Of a stretch of DNA of 64,000 nucleotides, positions 18,587 through 28,819 are shown piece by piece. The translations under genes were made by a program, and so were the position numbers. Position 1 is the stretch's first letter, and each line of letters starts with the position of its first letter. The DNA is from Azospirillum halopraeferens DSM 3675 (GTDB lineage Bacteria > Pseudomonadota > Alphaproteobacteria > Azospirillales > Azospirillaceae). A model generated the notes under the pieces. That model ran no database searches. It worked only from the letters and a program-made list of their open reading frames with translations, and was not told the origin of the DNA. Where the stretch lies: positions 714,220 through 778,219 of the forward strand of contig NZ_AUCF01000001.1 in assembly GCF_000429625.1 (NCBI RefSeq). The letters are read 5' to 3'.

Positions 18587-19540
18587 TCAGCCACGCAATT
18601 CCGCTGCGGCCAGCCGCAGAATGGCATCACGTTGCGCCGGAGAGTAGAGCGAAGAAATGGTATGGCAGCCATGCTGCCCTATCAACTGATGGCGGAACCA
18701 GGTGACCTGCCGCTTGGCGTAGCGCCGGGTCGACTGCTGGGCCAGCCCGATCGCCTCGTCCAGCGTCAGGTCGCCGTGCAGGTGGCGGCGCAGTTCCGGC
18801 ACCCCCAGCGCCTTCATGGCCGGCAGGTCGGGATCGAGGCCGAGCGCGTCAAGGCGCCGCACCTCCTCGGCGGCCCCCCGCCGCACCATGGCGACGAAAC
18901 GGCCGTCGCCGGCGGCGTAGAGGGCGGGGCGCGGCGGGTCGATCACCAGCACCAGGAACGACAGGCCGGGCGGCGGCCCCTCGGCGGTGTCGCGCTGCCA
19001 CTCCGACAGGGGCCGGCCGGTGGCTTCCAGCACCTCCCGGGCGCGGGTCAGGCGGGTCGTGTCGCCGGGATTCAGCCGGACGGCGGCGGGGTCGCGCGCC
19101 ACCAGCTCGGCCCGGAACGCCTCGCCGCCCAGAACGCGCAGCCGGTCCCGGACGGCGCGGCGGATCGCGTCGGGCACCGCCGGCACCGCGCACAGGCCCT
19201 GCATCAGCGCCCTGAGGTAAAGCCCGGTGCCGCCGACCACCACGGGCACCCGCCCCTGCGCCCGGGCCGCGGCGATCTCCGCCAAAGCCATGTCCCGCCA
19301 GCGCGCCGCCGAGCCGCGCTCGGCCGCCGGCAGCACGCCGTAGAGGACGTGCGGCACCCGGGCCAGGTCTTCGGCCGCCGGCCGCGCCGTCACCACGTCC
19401 AGCTCGCGGTAGAGCTGCATGCTGTCGGCGTTGACCACCGTGCCGCCGAACTCCGCCGCGAGGTCGACGGCCAGCGCCGACTTGCCCGACGCCGTCGGGC
19501 CGCCGATCACGATGACGGGGGCGTTGCGATCCTCGGCCAT
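18587..19540 (-). CDS. miaA: tRNA dimethylallyltransferase
   Basis: A 317-aa enzyme that adds the dimethylallyl group to A37 of tRNAs reading UNN codons. The N-terminal P-loop GGPTASGKSALAVDLA, the conserved VNADSMQLYRELDV and the motif VVGGTGLYLRAL are diagnostic; YAKRQVTWFRHQ near the end is the family tRNA-binding segment. The ATG start beginning MAEDRNAP was chosen over an upstream TTG. It lies head to head with serB on the other strand and is followed by the aminotransferase gene 18 nt downstream. Confidence 0.95.
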   Translation of the reverse strand: MAEDRNAPVIVIGGPTASGKSALAVDLAAEFGGTVVNADSMQLYRELDVVTARPAAEDLARVPHVLYGVLPAAERGSAARWRDMALAEIAAARAQGRVPVVVGGTGLYLRALMQGLCAVPAVPDAIRRAVRDRLRVLGGEAFRAELVARDPAAVRLNPGDTTRLTRAREVLEATGRPLSEWQRDTAEGPPPGLSFLVLVIDPPRPALYAAGDGRFVAMVRRGAAEEVRRLDALGLDPDLPAMKALGVPELRRHLHGDLTLDEAIGLAQQSTRRYAKRQVTWFRHQLIGQHGCHTISSLYSPAQRDAILRLAAAELRG

Positions 19541-19698
19541 GCTCGTCCCTCTCCGTTCTCCCTCGATCAACAGGCGGCGCCCGCTACCGGAATTAACCGA
19601 TTGCGGCGATTCCCGCCATGGCCACGCCGCGATGGGCGGTTGGCCGCGGCCGACCGGCTGTGGTAGGGAGCAGCGCGCCCACCGCCGGATTCCCCGCC

Positions 19699-20595
19699 AT
19701 GAACGCCGTCATCACCCTGATCGCCGCCCCCGCCGCCCCGTTCGACGAGGACGCGGCGCTCGCCGCGCGCGCCGCCCTCGAAGCGCTGGGCGCCGAAACC
19801 GCCCGGCCCGACTGGCTGGCGCCGGGCACCGCCTGCGACGTCGCCTTCAACCGGCTGGTGCCGGAGCAGGCGGAGGCCGCGGCCCGGCAGGCGCTCGGCG
19901 ATTTGCCCGTCGACATCGTGGCCCAGCCGCTGGAAGGCCGCCGCAAGCGGCTGCTGATCGCCGACATGGAATCGACCATCATCCACCAGGAGATGCTGGA
20001 CGAGCTGGGCGACTACGTCGGCATGAAGGAGCGCATCGCCGCCATCACCGCCCGCGCCATGAACGGGGAAATCGACTTCCGCGACGCCCTGCGTGAACGG
20101 GTGGCGCTGCTGAAGGGGCTGCCGGCCGGCGTGCTGGACGAGGTGTGGGAGCGCGCCCGGCTGATGCCCGGTGCGCGCTCCCTGGTCGCCACCATGAAGG
20201 CGAACGGCGCCTACTGCGTCCTGGTCTCCGGCGGTTTCCGCTGCTTCACCGCGCGGGTGCGCGACTGGGTGGGGTTCGACGAGGACCAGGGCAACGACCT
20301 GGAGGTCGCCGACGGCACTCTGACCGGCCGCCCGGTCGAGCCGATCCTCGACCGCGACAGCAAGCTTCAGGCGCTGGTTCGCTTCGCCGCGGCGCAGCGC
20401 GTGCCGATGGCCGGAACGCTGGCGGTCGGCGACGGCGCCAACGACCTGCCCATGCTGCTCGCCGCCGGGCTGGGCATCGCCTTCCGCGCCAAGCCGGCCG
20501 TCGCGGCGGAAGCGCGCGCCCGCGTCGATCACGGCGATCTCACGGCCCTGCTCTACGCACAGGGCTATCGTGCCGGAGACATTGCGGAGTCCTGA
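19699..20595 (+). CDS. serB: phosphoserine phosphatase
   Basis: A 298-aa HAD-family phosphatase, last step of serine synthesis. The nucleophile motif I reads LLIADMESTIIHQE: the first Asp is present, while the second acidic position is Glu rather than the common Asp (DxDST to DxEST). Motif II is LVSGGFRCFT and motifs III-IV include SKLQAL and VGDGANDLPML. The N-terminal ~75 residues are an ACT-like extension, as in other proteobacterial SerB proteins. The ATG at 19699 fits family length. It is divergent from miaA. Confidence 0.92.
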   Translation: MNAVITLIAAPAAPFDEDAALAARAALEALGAETARPDWLAPGTACDVAFNRLVPEQAEAAARQALGDLPVDIVAQPLEGRRKRLLIADMESTIIHQEMLDELGDYVGMKERIAAITARAMNGEIDFRDALRERVALLKGLPAGVLDEVWERARLMPGARSLVATMKANGAYCVLVSGGFRCFTARVRDWVGFDEDQGNDLEVADGTLTGRPVEPILDRDSKLQALVRFAAAQRVPMAGTLAVGDGANDLPMLLAAGLGIAFRAKPAVAAEARARVDHGDLTALLYAQGYRAGDIAES

Positions 20596-20684
20596 GAGGT
20601 CGGCGCGCCGGACGGATTGACCGCCCCTCCCCCACCGGTGGTAGGGTCGCCGACGTTCCGTTCGTCCGCGCGATGGAGATGCCC

Positions 20685-21284
20685 ATGCGCCGCCCCGTGC
20701 GCCCCCACGTTCCGGCCTGCGCCGCGCTGCTGCTGGCCCTGACGGCCCTGCCGGCATCGGCACAGGACGCCGACTTCGCGCGCGGCTACATCATCCCTCT
20801 GGACGAGGAGATCGTGGTGCCCCGGCCCGGCCTGCGGGAGCGCGCGGCCGACCGGGCCCTCGACGCCTGGCGCAGCCTCTCCGAAGGCGCTGCGGAGGCG
20901 ACGGCAAAGGCCGGAGCCACCATCGCCCCGGTGGTGCGGGAGTTGAAGGATGCGGTGGCCCCCGCGCTGGACGCCGCCGAACGGACCCTGGGCCCCACCG
21001 CCGCCACCGTCGGCGACACCATCACCCGGGTCGCCGCACCGGCCATCGTCGGCGTTGAGACGGGCGCCGGACGGGTCTGGTCGGAGGCGGAGATCCTCGC
21101 CGACGATGCCCGCGACGCCGCCGGCCGCCTCGCCGTGTCCCTGGCGGACACCGCGGCCGAGGTGCGCGCCCACCCGGCCATGCAGACCATGGCCGACGTC
21201 GGCATCCTCTGGCGGGTCGCCGAAGGTGCGGCGGTCACCCTGCTGGTCGGCGGCATGGCCTGGCGCAAGCTGCGCGGTGCCTGA
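20685..21284 (+). CDS. secreted or periplasmic helical protein of unknown function
   Basis: A 199-aa protein. The N-terminus is a signal peptide (basic RRPVRPHVP, hydrophobic ACAALLLALTALPASAQ, cleavage after ASA). The mature part is Ala-rich and helical with repeated amphipathic stretches (LSEGAAEATAKAGATIAPVV and related) and ends with a hydrophobic segment (GAAVTLLVGGMAW) and a basic tail. That suggests a periplasmic domain anchored by its C-terminus. ATG 20685 has GGAG 6 nt upstream; ATGs at 20673 and 20679 are alternatives. No known family recognised. The stop codon begins a hairpin repeat. Confidence 0.7.
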   Translation: MRRPVRPHVPACAALLLALTALPASAQDADFARGYIIPLDEEIVVPRPGLRERAADRALDAWRSLSEGAAEATAKAGATIAPVVRELKDAVAPALDAAERTLGPTAATVGDTITRVAAPAIVGVETGAGRVWSEAEILADDARDAAGRLAVSLADTAAEVRAHPAMQTMADVGILWRVAEGAAVTLLVGGMAWRKLRGA

Positions 21285-21390
21285 TTCGGCCGGAACATGA
21301 TCCCTTCCATTCTGCAGATCAATGCCGTGGCATTGATCGGGAAGGGCTCGCCGTCGGCATCCGTCCGATGCCGACGGTGTGAGCGGCGGC
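21282..21390 (+). repeat. stop-codon-anchored modular hairpin repeat, copy A
   Basis: It starts with the stop codon of the preceding gene (TGATTCGGCCGGAACATGAT). Hairpin GATCAATGCC-GT-GGCATTGATC (21318-21339), a GGGAAGGG spacer and the perfect hairpin CCGTCGGCAT...ATGCCGACGG (21351-21377) follow, then TGTGAGCGGCGG. Its modules match copies B, C and D in order while the hairpin arms differ in sequence. Confidence 0.72.
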
Positions 21391-21476
21391 ATCGCCGCCC
21401 TATCCGGAATCGTCCTTGATCCGGCCGACCGGGACCGCACCAATGGCCGCGGACCCTTCCGCCGTACCCTGGTTCG

Positions 21477-23279
21477 ATGTCTCTGATACTCCGTCTCCTC
21501 CTCGTCATCCTTCTGACGTTGCTCCCGGCCGTGGCCGTGGTGACCTACATGCAATGGGACCTGCGGGGGCGCATGCTCGCCGCCGTCCACGAGGACGCAC
21601 TGACTCTCGCCAGCCTGGCCGTATCCGAACAGGATGAGGTCCTGGAAGGGGCGCGCAACCTGATGATGGCATTGGACGCCATGCTGCGGCCGGACGTCGC
21701 GGCGACGGTGTGCGACCGGCTGCCGCCTCCGGTCGAGCCGGAGTACGCCCGCTATGCCGCCATCGCCATCATGGCCGCCGACGGCGGCATCCTGTGCGCG
21801 ACCGGGGGGACGCATGCTGACGATCTCGCCGCGATCGTCGCCGGCCGCCACCGGCCGGAGACCGCACCGGTCGGGTTCACGGTGGACGAGCGGCGGCGGT
21901 GGCGCGACGGATACGTCCTGCCGCTCCTGTACCCGCTGCACGGCGCGGCCGGCGAGACGGACGGTGTGATGGTCCTGCTTCTCGACCTGGACTGGCTCGA
22001 CACCGCGCTCCGCGACCGGCCGCTGCCGGCGGACGCGACGCTGATCGCCGTCGACCGCAGCGGCAACGTGCTGGCACGCGTCCCGGGCCCCGCGACGGCG
22101 GACAGCGCGACACCGGCAGCGGACAGCTTTCCCGTGCTGACCCGCCTCGGAGGAAGCGGCACCGTCGAGATGCCCGGGGTCAACGGCGTCCTGCGTGTGT
22201 TCGGCTTCGCCGCCACCGACACCGGCGACCTGTTCGTGGCCGTCGGCCTGAATCGCGCCGCCGCGACGGCGGCCATCGACCGGACGACGTTGTGGGGCGT
22301 GGCGGTGATCGCCCTGGCCCAGTCGCTGGCCTTCGCCATCGCCTGGATCGGGCACCGTCGCCTGGTGCTGGCGCCGCTGCGCCGGTTGGGCATGGCCGCC
22401 CGTCGGTGGCGCGAGGGGGACAGCGCGGCCCGCGTCGGGCCGATGAACGCCCCGCCGGAACTGCGCGGGCTCGGCGAGGCGTTCGACCGCATGGCCGACT
22501 CGCTGGCGCAGCGGGAGCGGGATCTGCGCGACGCCTATCGGGTGGCGGAGGATGCGAACACCGTGAAGAGCCGCCTGCTGGCCGCCGCCGGCCACGATCT
22601 GCGCCAGCCCCTGCAAGCCATCGCCCTGGCCACGGAGGCCCTGCGCACCACGGTGTCGGAGCCACCGCAGCACCGCATGCTCGACCTGATCGACCGCGGA
22701 TCGCGCAAGCTCGGACGGGCGCTGGACACCCTGCTCCAGGCGTCCATGCAGCGCTTCCACCGGCCCGAGCCGCGGCACCGGGTCTTTCCGGTCCGCGACC
22801 TGCTGGACGAGGTGGCCGATGAATGGACCCTCCCCGCCCGGGACAAAGGGCTGGAGCTGCGCGTCCTGCCCTGCACGCTGGAGGTGGACAGCGACCGCGA
22901 CATGCTGGCGACCATCGTCAACAACCTGGTCGCCAACGCCGTGCGCTACACCGACCGCGGCCGCATCGTCGTCGGCTGCCGGCGCTCCGCAACCTTGGTG
23001 TCGATCAGCGTCCTGGACACCGGCATCGGCATCGCGCCGGAGATGCTGGACACCATCTTCGAAGAGTTCCGCCAGGTGTCGTCGAGCCGCCGCGAAGGGT
23101 TCGGCCTCGGCCTGGCCATCGTCCGCCGCACCGCCGACCTGCTGGGGCACCGGATGACCGTCGACTCCCGGCCCGGTCGGGGGTCGTGCTTCACCATCCA
23201 CGTCCCGCGCGCCCATCCACCGGGCAGGAAAACGGCGCCGGAGGCGACTGCCGCCGGCGCCGTGAACCGCATGCCCTGA
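21477..23279 (+). CDS. membrane sensor histidine kinase
   Basis: A 600-aa two-component sensor. In order: a first membrane helix (~5-25), a periplasmic sensing region of ~240 residues (PDC/dCache-like by length), a second helix (~275-293), HAMP (~295-345), the dimerisation helix with phospho-accepting His373 in AGHDLRQPLQAIALATEALR, and the ATPase domain: N box NNLVANAVRYT (Asn482), G1 DTGIGIAPEM, F box, G2 GFGLGLAIV. The HDLRQPLQ form of the H box belongs to a group often found in hybrid kinases, but there is no receiver domain. No response regulator lies beside it. The stop is 9 nt from the convergent degP stop. Signal unknown. Confidence 0.9.
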   Translation: MSLILRLLLVILLTLLPAVAVVTYMQWDLRGRMLAAVHEDALTLASLAVSEQDEVLEGARNLMMALDAMLRPDVAATVCDRLPPPVEPEYARYAAIAIMAADGGILCATGGTHADDLAAIVAGRHRPETAPVGFTVDERRRWRDGYVLPLLYPLHGAAGETDGVMVLLLDLDWLDTALRDRPLPADATLIAVDRSGNVLARVPGPATADSATPAADSFPVLTRLGGSGTVEMPGVNGVLRVFGFAATDTGDLFVAVGLNRAAATAAIDRTTLWGVAVIALAQSLAFAIAWIGHRRLVLAPLRRLGMAARRWREGDSAARVGPMNAPPELRGLGEAFDRMADSLAQRERDLRDAYRVAEDANTVKSRLLAAAGHDLRQPLQAIALATEALRTTVSEPPQHRMLDLIDRGSRKLGRALDTLLQASMQRFHRPEPRHRVFPVRDLLDEVADEWTLPARDKGLELRVLPCTLEVDSDRDMLATIVNNLVANAVRYTDRGRIVVGCRRSATLVSISVLDTGIGIAPEMLDTIFEEFRQVSSSRREGFGLGLAIVRRTADLLGHRMTVDSRPGRGSCFTIHVPRAHPPGRKTAPEATAAGAVNRMP

Positions 23280-23288
23280 CGGGCGTCG

Positions 23289-24821
23289 TCAGCCCTGGCC
23301 GAGCGGCAGGGCGACGAACCGCAGGTCGCCCTGACGGTCGATCAGCAACAGGATCGACTTGCGACCCTGCTCACGCGCCTTCTGCACCCGCGACGTCACG
23401 TCGGACGGCTGGCGGACCTCCTCCTGACCGACCTCGACGATGACGTCACCGGCGCGCAGTTCCTTCTCCGCGGCCGGGGAACCACCCTGCACTTCGGTGA
23501 CCACGACGCCCTTCAGCTCCGCCTTCAGGCCAAACTGCTGGCGCAGCTCCTGGGTGATGCCCGAGAGCTTGAGGCCGAGCGTCTCGCTGGTCGGCGCAGC
23601 CGGGCCCGGAGCGGGTCGCCCCTCGCCGGGGGTGGCGGCCAGCAGGCCGGACTCCTCGGCTGCCTCCAGCTCGCCCACCTTGACCTGGACGGTTTCGGCC
23701 TTGCCCCGGCGCCACACCTCCACCGGAACGGTGCGGTCGATCGGGGTTTCCGCCACCACGCGCGGCAGGCGGCGCATCTCTTCGATCATACGGCCGTTGA
23801 ACTTGGTGATGACGTCGCCGGGCTGCACGCCGGCGTCGGCCGCCGGGCCACCGGGGGTCACCGAAGCCACCAGCGCGCCGTGGGCGCCGGACAGCCCCAG
23901 GCTCTCGGCGATCTCCGGCGTCACCGCCTGGATGCGCACGCCCAGCCAGCCGCGGCGGGTGCGCCCGTGGTCCTTGAGCTGCTCGATCACCGAGCGGGCG
24001 AGATTGGCGGGAATGGCGAAACCGATGCCCACCGAACCGCCCGACGGCGAGAAGATGGCGGTGTTGATGCCGATGACCTCGCCGTTGAGGTTGAACATCG
24101 GGCCGCCGGAGTTGCCGCGGTTGATCGAGGCGTCGGTCTGCAGGAAGTCGTCGTAAGGGCCGGCGTTGATGTCGCGCTGGCGGGCGGAGATGATGCCCGC
24201 GGTGACCGTGCCGCCCAGGCCGAAGGGGTTGCCGATCGCCACCACCCAGTCACCGACACGCATGGCGTCGCTGTCGCCGAAGGGAACGGCGACCAGCGGA
24301 TGGCCGGTCTTGATCTTCAGCAGCGCCAAGTCGGTCTTGGGATCGCGGCCGACCAGCTCCGCCTTGATGTTGGTGTCGTCCTGCAGGATGACGGTGATCT
24401 CGTCGGCGTCCTGGATGACGTGGTTGTTGGTGACCACGTAGCCTTCCCCGGCGTCGATGATGAAGCCGGACCCCAGCGAGGTGGAGCGGCGCGGCGGCGC
24501 ATCGGGCTGCTGGTTGCGGTCGAAGAAGTCCCGGAAGAACTCCTCGAACGGCGAGCCCGGCGGGAACTGCGGCATCTCCGGCCGGCCGCCGGGCGGGCCA
24601 CCCTGGTTGCGCTGGGGCGCCGACTGGCTGGTGGAGATGTTGACGACCGCCGGCAGAAGCCGCTCGGCCAGATCGGCGAAGCTCGCGGGGGCCGGGCGCG
24701 ACTGCGCGGCGGCCGGCGCGCTGACGGCCACCATCAGCGCCCACAGGAGTGCGGCGATCAAGGGAAGCATAGCCGCACGACCGGAGTCGGCGGCGGTCAA
24801 AAACGGTCGAATGCGGTCCAC
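23289..24821 (-). CDS. degP: Do-family periplasmic serine protease (DegP/MucD)
   Basis: A 510-aa protease-chaperone of the HtrA family that clears misfolded envelope proteins. It has a signal peptide (LPLIAALLWALMVAVSAPAA), then the trypsin-like domain: His in VTNNHVIQDADEI, Asp in TDLALLKI, Ser in NRGNSGGPM. Two PDZ domains follow (first with RRGWLGVRIQ, second from about residue 400). A Gln/Pro/Gly-rich loop precedes the protease core. The start is GTG 24821 with GGGAGA upstream. It lies behind hflK-hflC and a DUF2065 gene, a common arrangement in proteobacteria. Confidence 0.94.
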   Translation of the reverse strand: MDRIRPFLTAADSGRAAMLPLIAALLWALMVAVSAPAAAQSRPAPASFADLAERLLPAVVNISTSQSAPQRNQGGPPGGRPEMPQFPPGSPFEEFFRDFFDRNQQPDAPPRRSTSLGSGFIIDAGEGYVVTNNHVIQDADEITVILQDDTNIKAELVGRDPKTDLALLKIKTGHPLVAVPFGDSDAMRVGDWVVAIGNPFGLGGTVTAGIISARQRDINAGPYDDFLQTDASINRGNSGGPMFNLNGEVIGINTAIFSPSGGSVGIGFAIPANLARSVIEQLKDHGRTRRGWLGVRIQAVTPEIAESLGLSGAHGALVASVTPGGPAADAGVQPGDVITKFNGRMIEEMRRLPRVVAETPIDRTVPVEVWRRGKAETVQVKVGELEAAEESGLLAATPGEGRPAPGPAAPTSETLGLKLSGITQELRQQFGLKAELKGVVVTEVQGGSPAAEKELRAGDVIVEVGQEEVRQPSDVTSRVQKAREQGRKSILLLIDRQGDLRFVALPLGQG

Positions 24822-25017
24822 TGGAGTTGTCTCCCTGCCACGAACATCGCCGCACTTTCGGGGGGTGCGCCCGGCACGTCCGTCCCGAAAGGTGCACTGT
24901 CCCGCCAGCGGATGTAAGCCGCGGAGCGCCCGCCTTCAAGCGAACGCCCGCAGCCGCGCCCGCGGTCGGGATTCCGGACTATGCCGCCACGAGTATGATC
25001 GAAAAAAGGCGCAGCGG

Positions 25018-25206
25018 CTACGCCCCGCGCAAAAGCCACACGATGGCGACACCCGCCGCCGCCGCGCACAAACCGCCCAAACGCAGACTGCCCTCGGGAA
25101 GGATCAGCGCCTCCGCGATGACGCGGCGCATCGTCCCCGGAAACAAGGCGTACAGCGCCCCTTCGATCACCAGGATCAGGGCCAGGGCGGTCCACAGCTC
25201 ATCCAT
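25018..25206 (-). CDS. DUF2065 family small membrane protein
   Basis: A 62-aa protein with two membrane helices (LWTALALILVIEGALYALF and GLCAAAAGVAIVWLL). Small proteins of this family lie next to hflK-hflC in many proteobacteria, as here. ATG at 25206. It starts 25 nt beyond the hairpin that follows hflC. Function unknown; position suggests a role with the HflKC/FtsH membrane protease assembly. Confidence 0.82.
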   Translation of the reverse strand: MDELWTALALILVIEGALYALFPGTMRRVIAEALILPEGSLRLGGLCAAAAGVAIVWLLRGA

Positions 25207-25230
25207 CGGCGCTCACATGGACGTTACCGG

Positions 25231-25294
25231 AAAAAGGAAAGGCGCCCGCCCGCCCCTGACCCGCAAACGGCGGGACAAGGAGCGGACGGGCGCC
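25231..25294 (-). terminator. intrinsic terminator after hflC
   Basis: On the minus strand a long GC-rich hairpin (outer arms GGCGCCCGTCCG and CGGGCGGGCGCC, 25294-25241) is followed by TTTCCTTTTT. It should end most hflKC transcripts and lower expression of the DUF2065 and degP genes from that promoter. Confidence 0.75.
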
Positions 25295-25333
25295 ACGGGT
25301 CGACGGGGGCGCATCACCCCCGGCCGGCCGGCG

Positions 25334-26326
25334 TCACTCAGCCGGCAACGGGGTCACGGCCGGGGCGGGAGCCACCGCCGGGGCCACCGGAGCCACCGGG
25401 AGCGGCGACGGCAACTGGGCCGCTTCCGGGGCCTGCGGGATCGGCGTCGTCGCGGTCATCATCCCGTTCGTCCCGGCGCCGAAGTAGCGGAAGAACTCGC
25501 CGTTCGGCGACAGGACGAGCGTGGTGTCGTCCTGGTTCAGGGCGTTGCGGTAGGCTTCCAGCGAGCGGTAGAACCCGTAGAACTGCGGGTCCATGGAGGT
25601 TGCCTCGGCGATGATCTGGAAGGCCTGGTTGTCGCCTTCACCGCGCAGGATCTGCGAATCGCGCTGGGACTCGGCCAGGATCACCGTGCGCTCGCGCTCG
25701 GCGCGGGACCGGATCTGCTGCGCCTGCTCCTGCCCCTGAGCGCGGGCCTCGGACGCCTCGCGTTCGCGTTCGGAGCGCATCCGGGCGAAGATCGCCTGGC
25801 TGGTCTCTTCCGGCAGGTCGGCGCGGCGGATGCGGACGTCGACGATCTCGATGCCGAAGCGCCGGGCTTCCTCGTTCACCTGGTCGCGGATGTCGTTCAT
25901 CACCCGGGCGCGCTCGTCCGACAGGACGGCAAGCAGGGTGACGCTGCCCAGCACGCGGCGCAGCGACGAGTTGACGATGGCGTTGAGGCGGGTTTCGGCA
26001 ACCGCCTCGGTGCCCGCGGTCTGGAAGAAGCGCAGCGGATCGACGATGCGGTAGCGGGCGAAGGCGTCGACATCGAGACGCTTCTGATCGGCCAGGATGA
26101 CCTGTTCGACCGGCGGATCCAGGTCGAGCACGCGGCGGTCCATCATCACCACGTTCTCAACGAAGGGAACCTTGGCCTTCAGACCGGGTTCCTGGATGAC
26201 GCGGCGCGGTTCACCGAGACGGACCACCAGGCCCTGTTCGGCTTCGTTGACCGTGAACAGCGACGCCGAGGCGACGATGCCCATGACGATGACGGCGATA
26301 CCGGCGATGAGGAGGGAACGGTTCAT
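25334..26326 (-). CDS. hflC: protease modulator HflC
   Basis: A 330-aa band 7/SPFH protein that forms the large HflKC cage around FtsH in the inner membrane and modulates its activity. It has an N-terminal membrane anchor (LLIAGIAVIVMGIVASASL) and the SPFH domain from FTVNEAEQGLVVRLG. A long helical region with EREASEARAQGQEQAQQI follows, and the C-terminal tail is rich in Pro/Ala and unusually long. ATG 26326 has a GGAG ribosome-binding site that overlaps the hflK stop. An in-frame GTG at 26341 is an alternative. Confidence 0.94.
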   Translation of the reverse strand: MNRSLLIAGIAVIVMGIVASASLFTVNEAEQGLVVRLGEPRRVIQEPGLKAKVPFVENVVMMDRRVLDLDPPVEQVILADQKRLDVDAFARYRIVDPLRFFQTAGTEAVAETRLNAIVNSSLRRVLGSVTLLAVLSDERARVMNDIRDQVNEEARRFGIEIVDVRIRRADLPEETSQAIFARMRSEREREASEARAQGQEQAQQIRSRAERERTVILAESQRDSQILRGEGDNQAFQIIAEATSMDPQFYGFYRSLEAYRNALNQDDTTLVLSPNGEFFRYFGAGTNGMMTATTPIPQAPEAAQLPSPLPVAPVAPAVAPAPAVTPLPAE

Positions 26327-26337
26327 GGTCTGTCTCC

Positions 26338-27513
26338 TCACTGCGTGCGCTGCTGTGCCTGAGCCGGCTTCGGCTGCACCGGGGCACCGCCCCGCGACTG
26401 AAGCTGGTTCAACGGCAGGTACGGCACGACGCCCTGCCCGCCCTGGGCGTCGGCGTCGATGATCACCTTGTTGGCGCCGCGCAGGATGCTCTCCATCGTC
26501 TCCAGGTAGAGACGCCTGGCGGTGACATCCTTGGCACGGGCGTAAGCGTCGTAGACCTTGCGGAAGCGTTCGGCATCACCCTGTGCCAGGGCCACGGTCT
26601 GCTCCCGGTAGGCCGAAGCCTCCTGGATCAGGCGTTCCGCCTCGCCTCGGGCGCGCGGGATGATGTCGTTGCGGTAGGCTTCCGCCTCGTTGCGCAGGCG
26701 TTCGCGGTCGGCACGGGCGCGCTGCACGTCGTTGAAGGCGTCGATGACCGGCGACGGCGGGTCGGACTTCTGCAACTGGACCTGGGTGATCTCGATGCCC
26801 GACCGGTACTCGTCCAGCATCGTCTGCAGGAGACGCTGGGTCTGCTGCTCGATCTGCTGGCGCGCTTCGGTCAGGGCCGGCTGCAAATCGGTGCGGCCGA
26901 TGACCTCGCGCATGGCGCTTTCCGCCGCCTTCTTCACCGTCACCTCGGGGTCGCGGATCTTGAACAGATACTCGCCCGCGTCCTTGATGACCCAGAAGAC
27001 GGTGAAGTCGATGTCGATGATGTTCTCGTCGCCCGTGAGCATCAGCGACTCGTCGGGCACGTCGCGGTCGCCGCGGCGACCGTCGGTGGCCGAGCGGTAG
27101 CCGACCTCGATGCGGTTGACGCGCGTGACCTTCGGGGTCAGCGCCGTCTCGATCGGGGCCGGCAGGTGGTAGCGCAGGCCCGGCTGCTCGGTGCGCACCC
27201 ATTCGCCGAAGCGAAGGACGACACCCTGCTCGTCCGGCTCCACCCGGTAGATGCCGCTGAGACCCCAGATGACCGCCAGCACCAGCACCACCGCGGCGAT
27301 GCCGCGGCCACTGCCGAAGCCGCCGGGCATCACCCGCTTCAGGCGGTCCTGGCTGCGTCGCAGCAGGTCCTCAAGGTCGGGCGGCTGCGGGCCGCCACCG
27401 GTGCCGCCGCCTCCGGGCGGACGACCCCATGGATTCTGGCCGCCCCCACCACCGTTGGGAGGCGGACCCCAGGGGCCGCCGCCGCCGCCCCCACCCTGAT
27501 TGCTCCAAGGCAT
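26338..27513 (-). CDS. hflK: FtsH protease activity modulator HflK
   Basis: A 391-aa partner of HflC. The N-terminal ~60 residues are rich in Gly and Pro (QGGGGGGGPWGPPPNGG), typical of HflK; then a membrane helix (IAAVVLVLAVIWGLSGI), the SPFH domain (YRVEPDEQGVVLRFGEWV) and the long helical stalk with EAYRNDIIPRARGEAERLI. ATG at 27513. It directly precedes hflC. Upstream and divergent is mrp. Confidence 0.95.
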   Translation of the reverse strand: MPWSNQGGGGGGGPWGPPPNGGGGGQNPWGRPPGGGGTGGGPQPPDLEDLLRRSQDRLKRVMPGGFGSGRGIAAVVLVLAVIWGLSGIYRVEPDEQGVVLRFGEWVRTEQPGLRYHLPAPIETALTPKVTRVNRIEVGYRSATDGRRGDRDVPDESLMLTGDENIIDIDFTVFWVIKDAGEYLFKIRDPEVTVKKAAESAMREVIGRTDLQPALTEARQQIEQQTQRLLQTMLDEYRSGIEITQVQLQKSDPPSPVIDAFNDVQRARADRERLRNEAEAYRNDIIPRARGEAERLIQEASAYREQTVALAQGDAERFRKVYDAYARAKDVTARRLYLETMESILRGANKVIIDADAQGGQGVVPYLPLNQLQSRGGAPVQPKPAQAQQRTQ

Positions 27514-27663
27514 TCCTGTCAGTCCCCTTGTGCTCTCTCGATCGCCGGCAAGCCGGTCCCTTTACCCTTGTCGCCGGCCCGCACTATAGTGCCTCCTCCG
27601 TTGGAGGCATAACGATGCCGACGGTTATCCGCCAATATCGGGAAGAAGCCGGAGTTTTCAACC

Positions 27664-28797
<1,134 letters not shown>

Positions 28798-28819
28798 AGC
28801 GGCAGGCGGCGGAGGTGTC

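Noticed and set aside
20565..23216. 883-aa minus-strand frame opposite the histidine kinase
   Set aside because: Shadow frame; the plus-strand kinase has all catalytic boxes.
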